A DNA stretch of 16,237 nucleotides from CAADGY01 sp900696665 (GTDB taxonomy: Bacteria; Acidobacteriota; Terriglobia; Bryobacterales; Bryobacteraceae), in NCBI GenBank assembly GCA_035063885.1, contig JAPSFM010000115.1, positions 1 through 16,237 of the forward strand, read 5' to 3'. The translations under genes were made by a program, and so were the position numbers. The notes below the pieces were generated by a model. It was not told the origin of the DNA. It made no database searches and saw nothing but the letters and a program-made list of their open reading frames with translations. Positions 7,254-15,600 of this stretch are shown here, piece after piece (positions within the stretch are counted from its first letter, which is position 1; every line of letters starts with the position of its first letter).

Positions 7254-8510
7254 ATGTCAGGCATTACAGGCTACTTACCAGAGATCTACATGGGGCTTTC
7301 GAGCCTCCTGGTCCACAAGCTCCGAAGTCTTTTGACCATGCTTGGCATGATCTTCGGCGTGGGGGCTGTGGTGGCCATGTTGTCCATCACCGCCGGCGCG
7401 CAAAAGGAGATGATGAGCTACATCGACCTGCTCGGCGTAAACAACATCATCATCGAAGCGAAAGAGGCGGTGGATCGCAACGAACTTCAGGCCCGGCGCG
7501 CGATTTCACCGGGGCTGACTTTCCGGGACTTCCGTGCGATAGCCGAGAATGTTCAGGGCATCGAAGCGCTGACGCCGCGCAAGCGTTTCAAGCCGCAGAA
7601 GATGCTCCCGAAGACAGCGCAAGAGCCGCCTCTGCTGATTGGGGTCGCACCGAATTACCTCGAGATTAATAATCTCCGTGTGGTGGAGGGACGGTTCTTC
7701 AATGACGATGACAACGCGCAATCGGTTCCGGTCTGCGTGCTGGGGGAAAGCGCTAAGATAAACCTGCTCGGCTACGAACCGGCGGTGGGCAAGTTCGTCA
7801 AAGTAAATGATACGTGGCTGCAAGTTATTGGGGTTCTCGCACAACAGGCGACCGCCGATACGGATATCGAAGGGCTCGAGGTAACCAACCGGAACAACCT
7901 GGTCATTGCTCCGCTCAACACGGTGATGCGCCGGTTTGAAGACAACAATAGTTACCTCAAGGACGAGATCGACGGCATTTATATCAAAGTCGCCAAAGGG
8001 ACCGATTCCATTGAAACGGCCAGCGTGGTGAGTGCCATCCTGACGGCAACCCACAAGGATGCCGGCGACTTCAACATTACGGTGCCCGCCGGACTGCTGG
8101 AACAAAGGCGCCGCACGCAATTCATTTTCAGCGTCGTGATGATCTGTATCGCCGGAATCTCGCTGCTGGTAGGCGGTATCGGAATCATGAATATCATGCT
8201 CGCGACCGTTCTGGAGCGTACACGCGAGATCGGTATCCGGCGCGCCATCGGTGCGCGGCAGGCCGACATTATCCGCCAGTTCCTTACAGAGGCTGTTCTC
8301 ATTTCCATATTGGGCGGCATCATCGGTGTGGTTTTCGGATACACGTTATCGAAGGTCATTGCGGCAGCGGCGGGCTGGTCCACCGAAGTCACGGTTTCCT
8401 CGATTGCCGTGGCGTTTGGCGTGTCCTGCGGCATCGGACTGCTGTTCGGAATTTATCCCGCCGTGCAGGCAGCTAAGCTGGATCCTATTGAAGCGATTCG
8501 TTACGAGTGA
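7254..8510 (+). CDS. MacB/FtsX-type ABC transporter permease without ATPase domain
   Basis: This is a 418-residue inner-membrane permease of the MacB/FtsX class. It has four predicted membrane segments: about 25-47, then after a large periplasmic domain (48-290) segments at about 291-316, 345-367 and 381-401. The periplasmic part corresponds to the MacB_PCD domain (SPGLTFRDFRAIAENVQGIE onward). The signature after segment 2 is present (GGIGIMNIMLATVLERTREI, then GIRRAIGARQADI), as is the C-terminal AAKLDPIEAIRYE. Full-length MacB is about 650 residues with an N-terminal ATPase. Here the protein begins directly at the membrane part, so a separate ATPase is needed for a mechanotransmission cycle, and none is encoded in this window. 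AGGAG at 7241-7245 precedes the ATG by 8 bases, and the gene lies 3 bases after adaptor 3. It probably drives periplasmic substrates into the adaptor/TolC duct; the substrate is unknown. Confidence 0.93.
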   Translation: MSGITGYLPEIYMGLSSLLVHKLRSLLTMLGMIFGVGAVVAMLSITAGAQKEMMSYIDLLGVNNIIIEAKEAVDRNELQARRAISPGLTFRDFRAIAENVQGIEALTPRKRFKPQKMLPKTAQEPPLLIGVAPNYLEINNLRVVEGRFFNDDDNAQSVPVCVLGESAKINLLGYEPAVGKFVKVNDTWLQVIGVLAQQATADTDIEGLEVTNRNNLVIAPLNTVMRRFEDNNSYLKDEIDGIYIKVAKGTDSIETASVVSAILTATHKDAGDFNITVPAGLLEQRRRTQFIFSVVMICIAGISLLVGGIGIMNIMLATVLERTREIGIRRAIGARQADIIRQFLTEAVLISILGGIIGVVFGYTLSKVIAAAAGWSTEVTVSSIAVAFGVSCGIGLLFGIYPAVQAAKLDPIEAIRYE

Positions 8511-8517
8511 GTTACAG

Positions 8518-10230
8518 ATGCATTCCAAGTTTTTTTTATTCCTTGTCTTAAGTGGAGTTCCGCTGCTGGCGCAGGTCGGAGCAACCGGGGTGCCGCTTCC
8601 CGAAATCAATCCGCCGGCCATGGGGTCGTCCAACGACGCGCCCTTGTTTCCTACGCCCGCTTATTTCCGGAAGCACTTTTCCACGCCCCCGGCAAGGGTG
8701 GAGTTGCGGCCTCCTGTCCGGCTTGACGATTTTGTGGTGGGCGACCGGCTGGAACTTTCCCTTCGCTCCTTTTTGGATCTGGTGATGGCGAACAACACCG
8801 ACATCGAGATCCAGCGTGTCTCCATGGAAACTCTTCAGAATGCGATCCAGCGCGCCTTCGGCACATTCGATCCGCGGCTGGTCGCCACGTTCCAGAGCCA
8901 GCGCACGAAGACGCAGACCGGCGACGTGCTCGCCGGCGCCGCGACGTTAAGCGAGCTCTCGCAACCGGCACGATTCAGTTACTCACAGACGCTCGATACC
9001 GGTACGCAGTTCAACATTGGTTTCAATGCTACGAAACGCTCTACAAATAATACCTTTGCCAATTTCAACCCGCTTCTGAATGCGCAGTTCGGCATGGATT
9101 TCGTTCAGCCCCTGCTTCGCAACCGCGGCAGGTACATGAACCGGATGAATATCACGATTGCGCGCAGCCGTCTGCGGCAGGGCGAGTACAACCTGGAGGA
9201 TCAGGTTCTCCGGTTGATCGTCCAGGCGGAGAACGCATACTGGCAGGTAGTGCTCGACCGCGAAAACCTTCAGGTGCAGGAGAAAGCGCTCGCGGTGAAC
9301 GAACAATTCCTGAAACGCAACGAGCGGGAGCTGGAACTCGGTGCGATTTCGCCGCTCGATATCTATCAGCCGCAGGCGAGGTTTCAGCAGTTCAAAATCC
9401 AGGTGTCACAAGCACAATACCGCCTGGAACAATCGATCGACGCTCTGCGCCGCCAGATTGGTGCGGACATGGATCCACGGTTCCGGAAGATGCCGATCGT
9501 GCTGACCGAGAGTGTAGAGCCTCCGCTCACCACCGGCGCGATCGATGCGGAAAACGCGGTTGAGAAGGCGCTCCGGTTCCGGCAGGACCTGAAGGCGACC
9601 GCGCAGGGAATGGATATCAACGACCTCCAGATTAAGCAGAGCAGTAACCAGCTCCTGCCGGATCTTTCGTTGACCGGTTCCTACACATCCACCGGCCGGG
9701 GAGGGATTTTCTACGACCGGAAAGATGTGTTCACAGAAGCCGGCGGCGCCAGCCATATTGTTAAAGTTATCCCCGGTGGCTTTGGCGATGCGATGAGCCA
9801 GGTGTTCGGGTTCGGATATCCCATCTACTCGTTCGGTCTGAGGCTGACGCTTCCGATCCGCGACCGTGCTGCCAGTGCCAACCTCGCGGATGCGATGGTG
9901 AATAAGCGGCTCACCGCGTTGCGGGCGCGCAGCCTGGAGCAGCAGATCCGCCAGGAAGTGCTGAACGCGGTCAGCCAGGTGGAGTCAAGCAAAGCGAGCG
10001 TCGATCTTGCCAAAGTCCAGCTCCAACTGGCCCAGCAGACGCTGGACGCCGAAAACAAGAAGTACGAGCTTGGCACGAACACCATCTTTTTCGTCCTGGA
10101 CGCACAGCAACAGTTGGTACAGGCGCAAAGCCAGTTGGTTCAGCAGACGGTACAGTACCGCCGCAACTTGCTGAACCTGCTCCAGAGAACCGGAGAGCTT
10201 CTGGACGAGCGCGGCATCGCGGTACGATAG
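8518..10230 (+). CDS. TolC-family outer-membrane efflux channel protein
   Basis: This 570-residue protein is the outer-membrane duct expected for the adaptors upstream. A Sec signal peptide (MHSKFFLFLVLSGVPLLA, cleavage near 18-19) is followed by a Pro-rich linker. Two outer-membrane-efflux repeats then follow: the first opens with LELSLRSFLDLVMANNTDIE (about residues 79-98) and the second lies around 340-560. Typical features are FDPRLVATFQSQ, the long amphipathic helices rich in Gln, Glu and Arg (about 220-300 and 460-550), and the repeat end with LNLLQRTGELLDE. Barrel strands such as RFSYSQTLDTGTQFNIGFNA alternate with the helices. There is no lipobox cysteine. The start at 8518 lies 7 bases after the permease stop; the in-frame ATG at 8251 is inside the permease gene and gives no signal peptide. 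It is somewhat longer than E. coli TolC, mainly at the N-terminus. mutL begins 7 bases downstream. Confidence 0.94.
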   Translation: MHSKFFLFLVLSGVPLLAQVGATGVPLPEINPPAMGSSNDAPLFPTPAYFRKHFSTPPARVELRPPVRLDDFVVGDRLELSLRSFLDLVMANNTDIEIQRVSMETLQNAIQRAFGTFDPRLVATFQSQRTKTQTGDVLAGAATLSELSQPARFSYSQTLDTGTQFNIGFNATKRSTNNTFANFNPLLNAQFGMDFVQPLLRNRGRYMNRMNITIARSRLRQGEYNLEDQVLRLIVQAENAYWQVVLDRENLQVQEKALAVNEQFLKRNERELELGAISPLDIYQPQARFQQFKIQVSQAQYRLEQSIDALRRQIGADMDPRFRKMPIVLTESVEPPLTTGAIDAENAVEKALRFRQDLKATAQGMDINDLQIKQSSNQLLPDLSLTGSYTSTGRGGIFYDRKDVFTEAGGASHIVKVIPGGFGDAMSQVFGFGYPIYSFGLRLTLPIRDRAASANLADAMVNKRLTALRARSLEQQIRQEVLNAVSQVESSKASVDLAKVQLQLAQQTLDAENKKYELGTNTIFFVLDAQQQLVQAQSQLVQQTVQYRRNLLNLLQRTGELLDERGIAVR

Positions 10231-10237
10231 CGGCTGA

Positions 10238-12190
10238 ATGGGCCGCATCCGGATTCTCTCCGACACCGTTGCCAACAAGATCGCAGCCGGAGAGGTGGTA
10301 GAGCGGCCGGCATCGGTTGTCAAGGAACTGCTCGAAAACTCGCTGGATGCGGGCGCTTCCAGCGTTCGGATCGAGATCGAGAGCGGCGGCCGCAAGCTTA
10401 TCCGTATTACAGACGACGGGTACGGCATGCTGGCGGACGACGCCATGCTCGCCTTCGAGCGGCACGCTACCAGCAAGCTCAGCGAGGTGAAGGATCTGGA
10501 CTCCATCGGGACTCTGGGCTTTCGCGGTGAAGCGCTGCCCTCCATTGCCGCCGTCTCGCGGCTTACCCTGGAAACCCGTTCTAAAGAGGAATCCACCGGT
10601 GCGCGCGTAGAGATCGCCGGCGGCAGAATGCTGAAATGCGAAGAGGCTGCGCTTGCGTCCGGCACCGTAGTGACGGTTCGGGATCTGTTCTTCAACGTGC
10701 CCGCGCGTAAGAAGTTCCTGCGAACGGAGCAGACGGAACTGGCACATATCGCTACGCTCGCTACCCATTACAGTCTGGCCCACCCGGACAAGACTTTTCA
10801 GCTTCTGCACGGTGCGAGTGAACTGCTTCATGTGACACCGGTTGCCGAACTCCGCGACCGCGTCTACCAGGTATTCGGCGGGCAGACACTGGGAGAGTTG
10901 GTGGATTTGGGTATTCGCGAGCGGGATCTTCAGATCGCCGGTGTTGAGGGTGTGGAAACCGTCAGCTTCTTCCTTCGCGGTTTTGTCTCCCGGCCGCAGG
11001 TGCAAAAGCTGAACCGGAACTCCATCTTTGCGTTTGTCAACGGGCGGCTCATCAAGGACCGGATGCTGTTGCATGCTCTGTCGGCGGCCTATCATAACCT
11101 GATGCCGCCGTCGTGCTACCCCTTCGCGCTGTTGTTTCTCGATTGCGATGCCGGCGAGGTGGATGTGAACGTACATCCTTCAAAGACGGAAGTACGGTTC
11201 CGGCACGGTTCCTTTGTTCATGACTTTGTGCGGGATTCCATCCGGGCTGTGCTGATGGAATCCCGTCCGGCACCTGTGTTCCCTCTGCCGGCCCACGCGC
11301 AACCGGCTGCCTCGCTGCCGTATTCTGAATTCACACAGCGGATTGAAAATCAGGACTTCGGTCCTCTTCCTCCGGCGGTGCCGCCTGACGATGAAGAGTT
11401 GCCGGAGGTCGCCATTGAACGCAGGCCGGCGAACCCGCGGCGTTCCGATTTTTCCGCCGAGCCCCCCGGAATCCCACCAGCGGCCACTCGAGAGGATCGC
11501 CCGCCGGATAACAGACCCATCTCTTCCGCGCCGGTCGGTGGTCCACTGCCCGATTCCCATGGGCCGCTTGCGCAGGGGGTGTTACTGGATGAACAGCAGA
11601 ACTTGACGGTCCTTAGGGATCTGCGGCCCCTCGGACAGATCCATGACAGCTTCATCATCGCGGTGGGGCGCGACGGACTATGGATTATCGATCAACACGT
11701 CGCCCACGAGCGTATCCTGTTCGAGCGTATTCTGCGCGAGCGGGCGATGGGACGGGTAGAGATGCAGCAACTGCTGCTGCCCATCGTCATTGAAGTAACC
11801 GCCGGACAGCAAATTGAGTACGCGCGAATCGCCGATGAGTTGAACTCCATGGGTTTCGAGACGGAACCATTCGGCAACCGGACCGTGGCCATTAAGGCAG
11901 CGCCTGCGGGAGTCGGCACGGCGGAGATCGAAAAAATACTGTACGAGGTCCTGGAAACCAGCGAGCGCGAATTTCGGCGGGCTTCGCTCGACGACTTGCG
12001 CCGCGGTATCGCCGCATCCATTGCGTGCCGCGCCGCCATCAAGATCAATACCCGGCTCGATCAGAATAAGATGGAATGGCTGCTGGATGCGTTGGCAGGG
12101 ACCGAGTATCCGATGAGTTGCCCGCACGGGCGCCCCATCGCGCTCAAATACTCAATGCGCGATATTCTAAAGGGTTTTCATCGCATCTGA
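10238..12190 (+). CDS. mutL: DNA mismatch repair protein MutL (endonuclease type)
   Basis: MutL is the dimeric GHKL ATPase that links MutS mismatch recognition to strand incision and removal. The 650 residues include the complete N-terminal ATPase: ANKIAAGEVVERPASVVKEL (12-31) with E30 as the probable general base, ENSLDAGA with N34, DDGYGM (59-64), TLGFRGEALPSIAAV (92-106) and DLFFNVPARKKFL (149-161). The transducer domain includes FVNGRLIKD and VDVNVHPSKTEVRF. A Pro-rich linker spans about 342-445. The C-terminal dimer domain carries the metal-dependent endonuclease motifs: DQHVAHERILFE (485-496, the DQHA(X)2E(X)4E motif with Val for Ala), ACRAAIK (596-602) and CPHGRP (628-633). It is therefore of the incising type found in bacteria without MutH, unlike E. 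coli MutL. It sits 7 bases after the TolC-type gene with a poor ribosome-binding site, so it is probably co-transcribed or coupled. Confidence 0.97.
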   Translation: MGRIRILSDTVANKIAAGEVVERPASVVKELLENSLDAGASSVRIEIESGGRKLIRITDDGYGMLADDAMLAFERHATSKLSEVKDLDSIGTLGFRGEALPSIAAVSRLTLETRSKEESTGARVEIAGGRMLKCEEAALASGTVVTVRDLFFNVPARKKFLRTEQTELAHIATLATHYSLAHPDKTFQLLHGASELLHVTPVAELRDRVYQVFGGQTLGELVDLGIRERDLQIAGVEGVETVSFFLRGFVSRPQVQKLNRNSIFAFVNGRLIKDRMLLHALSAAYHNLMPPSCYPFALLFLDCDAGEVDVNVHPSKTEVRFRHGSFVHDFVRDSIRAVLMESRPAPVFPLPAHAQPAASLPYSEFTQRIENQDFGPLPPAVPPDDEELPEVAIERRPANPRRSDFSAEPPGIPPAATREDRPPDNRPISSAPVGGPLPDSHGPLAQGVLLDEQQNLTVLRDLRPLGQIHDSFIIAVGRDGLWIIDQHVAHERILFERILRERAMGRVEMQQLLLPIVIEVTAGQQIEYARIADELNSMGFETEPFGNRTVAIKAAPAGVGTAEIEKILYEVLETSEREFRRASLDDLRRGIAASIACRAAIKINTRLDQNKMEWLLDALAGTEYPMSCPHGRPIALKYSMRDILKGFHRI

Positions 12191-12202
12191 CACCCGGCAG
12201 CT

Positions 12203-12538
12203 TCAGAGCGTCTTCAGGTAGGCGATGATGTCGTTCTTTTCCTCGTCCGTCAGGATCTCCTCATAGGCAGGCATGCCGTTGCCGCCCTTGTCGATGATCT
12301 CCCGGACATTTGCTTCGGTGGGCTTTTTACCATTCGCCATTTTTTCGGCCTTAAACAAGCCTTTCAAGCCGGGTCCCATCTTTTTTTCGGTTTTGTCGGG
12401 ATAGTGGCACACGCCGCATTGTTCGAACACTTCCTTGCCTTTTTCGGCATCGCCCGCTTTCGCGTTGCCTTGCGGAAGAACAGGAAGAACAACCAGACAC
12501 AGACCCAAGGTGAAAGGTGCAAATTGCGACATCCTCAT
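12203..12538 (-). CDS. Small periplasmic class I c-type cytochrome
   Basis: This 111-residue protein has a Sec signal peptide (about 1-28, with PFTLGLCLVVLPVLP as the hydrophobic core). One haem-attachment motif, CGVCH (41-45), supplies the two thioether cysteines and the proximal histidine. GPGLKGLF (55-62) follows, as in class I cytochromes, and the likely distal ligand is M89 in GNGMPAYEEILTDEE. The C-terminal helix is NDIIAYLKTL. It should carry electrons in the periplasm; the partner enzymes are not in the window. The first ATG is preferred over the one two codons later, because GAGGAG-type purines (complement of 12551-12558) are 12 bases upstream of it. Even so, the spacing is long. The gene converges on mutL, with 12 bases between the stops and no obvious hairpin there. 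Confidence 0.93.
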   Translation of the reverse strand: MRMSQFAPFTLGLCLVVLPVLPQGNAKAGDAEKGKEVFEQCGVCHYPDKTEKKMGPGLKGLFKAEKMANGKKPTEANVREIIDKGGNGMPAYEEILTDEEKNDIIAYLKTL

Positions 12539-12627
12539 GATCTACGGAAGCTCCTCTTAACCACGGAAAGAATGAACAACAGTTTTTTTTCAGTTTACTA
12601 CAACCCATCTATAGCCATCGGAGGCAC

Positions 12628-12658
12628 GGCGCGCCCGGCGAACCGGACCGGGCGCGCC
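12628..12658 (-). terminator. GC-rich hairpin after the TonB receptor gene
   Basis: Two perfect 11-base arms, GGCGCGCCCGG (12628-12638) and CCGGGCGCGCC (12648-12658), enclose a 9-base loop. On the minus strand the hairpin begins 16 bases after the receptor stop codon, a normal place for a terminator. There is no U-run after it on either strand, so it is either a non-canonical intrinsic terminator or an mRNA 3'-end stabiliser. The remainder of 12539-12674 holds only the leader of the cytochrome gene and an oligo-T run at 12583-12590. Confidence 0.65.
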
Positions 12659-12674
12659 TATCACACCCGCCCGA

Positions 12675-15600
12675 TCAGAAGTGCAGCCGGAGTGTGTACT
12701 GCATCTCGCGTCCGCGATTTACCTGGTTCACGGATTTTCCGAACAACGAACTGTAAATATCGACGCTTGGATTCGCCGCCATGAAGCTGTTGGTCAGGTT
12801 ATAAGCTTCCCAGCGCAACTCGAGGCGAAACCGCTCCATAATCGGGAAGAACTTCGCGAGCGTGGCGTCGAGATTAGCGTACCGTGGCCCGGTCACACCA
12901 GGGTATTGCCAGGGATTTGTGCGTGGCGTGTAGGGCTCTGGCGGCGCGAACTTTGTCGTATCGAAGTACTGGCTACGGGTAGGGTTTGAGATGGCAGGGT
13001 CGCCGCTGACGATTGCCTGCGGAAACCGGAGGAACGCACCCGAGTTATACATGAAAATCCAACTGAACGACCACCCGCCGGCGATGGCATTCAATACCGG
13101 ATTAGCTTGCGATAGCAACCGCCGCCCTTTCCCTACCGGGATGTCGTAGGTCCCGGCGATGTTCATCCGGTGGCGCGGATTATTGCTGTCGATAAACGTC
13201 AGGTTATCGGCATACCGGTCCACATCATTAAAAAAACTCGTGGTCCTTTCGCGGTTGTAGTTGTATGTCCAGAGAACACCGAGTCCGTTCGCGAACTGCC
13301 GCTGAACCCGGAGCTGGAGTGCATGGTAACGGTTTCTGCGTCCTGGCGTAATCTGCTGCGTCAGATCGCCATATTGAGGATAGGGTCTCAGCAACCGGCC
13401 CACCGATACGGTCTCCAGGTTGCGGAGCGGGCCGGGGAACTTGTCCGGTGTCAGGTAGTTGAAGAACGGATTGGCTACACTTGCGTCGAGCGCCCCTTTA
13501 TAGGTGTAGGAAAGGTTCGGATCCGGCATATTGAGCGGCTTGTTATAGGGTAGATTCGAGCCGATATTGAAAAAGTAGGTGGCCTCCAGGACTAACGCAC
13601 CCGGAACCTGGCGCTGAATGGTGAAGTTGAAGCGTTCGTTCACCGCCCCCTCGACATTCTGCGCATCCCACGCGGCATTGTCACCCAGATTCTGATAGCG
13701 CCCCAAAGACTTCTCGAGCGGCAGAATCAGTGGATATCTGCTGTTGAATGGGTCACTGAAGCGATTGGTGGGAATGCCCTCGACCAGAGGCGGAGTTGCC
13801 GTGCTGGCTGTGAACCCGTAAAGCCGCACATCCCCACTCAGAAAGGTACGAGTCATCGCCACCGGTGTGATGTAGCGCGCGTAGCCAGCACGCAGCGCTG
13901 TCTTGTCGTTCAGCCGGAAGGCCAGGCCGGCGCGCGGCTGGAAGTTACGCTTGCTCGTTTTGAACATCGCGCGGTTCTCGCTGTCGGAGAACACCCACGC
14001 ACCGTTATAAACAGGGGCCGAAGTGCGCAAGGCTGCAACTCCCGCCGGAATAACCGGCGGATTGCTCTGCATCTCCGGAATGGGATTCGTCAGGTCCAGG
14101 TAGCGTGAAACGCGGTCTTTCCGATCCGCGGGTGCGGTGTCGTATTCCCACCGCAATCCCAGGTTCAACGTAAGGCGTGATGTTACCTTGATGTCGTCCT
14201 GGAAGAACGGCGCAAAAGAATGCACTGTTAGCTCGTGTGGCGCGATGTATTGCGCCTGGGAGCTTCCATCCAGCGCGCCCACCAGAAATGTAGCCCACGG
14301 GGAGCCGTTCAGGCGCGTGTTGGGCTGCACGAAGGTTTCCGCGGTAAGCGCGGAGTTGAAGTTGAAGTCCATCAGATCGGGGTATTGCACGTACCCGAAG
14401 TGTTTGCGGTAGTGCACACCGAATTTCATATCGTGCTTGCCGCGGATGTGCGTGATCTTACCGCGTATGCTGGCGTTCTTCGGATGCTCGATCCAGTAGA
14501 ATCCGTGCCCGATGGAAGCGTCTCCGATATTCAAGGCCGGATAGTAGATTTGCGGCAGGTCCTTGATGTAGGGCCGATACCACCCGCTGGGCCAAAACGC
14601 GTTGAGGTCGCTCTCCTGGATTTCCACGTTCGGCGCGTAGTAGTCGTCGTGGATGGAGCCGTAGCTGCCGGCGACGTTGAACACCGTGCTCGGGGAAAGC
14701 ACATACACACTGTCACCCGCGACATTGAAGGCGTACATAGCACCGCCATCCCAGCCCGTGAGCGCCCGCGTCTTCACGGTATGCAGCTCATCTATTGTGT
14801 TGTGAAACTGGCTGTAGCGCCCGAACACTCTCCACTTGTCGTTGATATTCCAGTCGGTGCGGTTGGAGAAGTTCCAGTATTTCAGAGAGAACAACCACGT
14901 CTCTTTGAAGTTATTGACGCCTGTGATATCGTCGCCTGCGTTGTTGGGTCCCCAGATATCCTGCATCATCTTCACGGACGTGGGATCGAGCCGGCCTGTT
15001 GGAATGACGTTGTTCGAGAACGGCGTGCGGATATATCTGCCGCTCTCGAGCCGTGTGGACCAGGGATCGTAGATTGTGCGGAGCCCGCCATCCGCATTCA
15101 GCGATCTGGAGAAGTCGCCCTTCCGCTCGAGTTCGGTGGGCATGGTCATGAAGTTGGTTCTCGGCTCCCGCTTGCGCCACTGCTCCCAGGAAGTGAAGCT
15201 AAAAAGCTTGTTCTTCACAATCGGGTTGCCCAGCGTACCTCCCCAGATGTGGTTACGCACCTCATTAGGTGTGTGGGTAACGGCGTTGCTGGCGGCGTTG
15301 AACTTCGGGTTGCGCCCGAAGTAATAAGCCGTGCCGTGGAAGTCGTTGGTGCCGGCGCGCATGGAAAGGCTCAGGGTTCCTCCGGCGCTGTTTCCAAACT
15401 CGGCGTCCACGCTGTTCTGCTGTACCGAGAACTCCTGCACCGCGTCCATCGATGGCGCATACGATCCCTTGGTGTTCATCATGAGGGGTGCACCGTCGAG
15501 CAGAAGATCGTTCCTCCCGTTCGTATCACCGCCAACGTCGATGCTGCTCGACGACCACATGAAGAAAGGATTGCGATCCGCCCAGTAACGATTCACCACC

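Noticed and set aside
8251..8517. Longer N-terminus for the TolC-family protein
   Set aside because: It would lie inside the permease gene and lacks a signal peptide, whereas the ATG at 8518 begins a clear one.
9971..11176. A 401-codon minus-strand open frame across the TolC-type gene and mutL
   Set aside because: It is antisense to firmly identified genes and spans a junction between them; no domain is recognisable.
12583..12590. Run of eight T on the plus strand as a terminator for mutL
   Set aside because: No hairpin precedes it, and it lies about 400 bases after the mutL stop, inside the leader of the oppositely oriented cytochrome gene.
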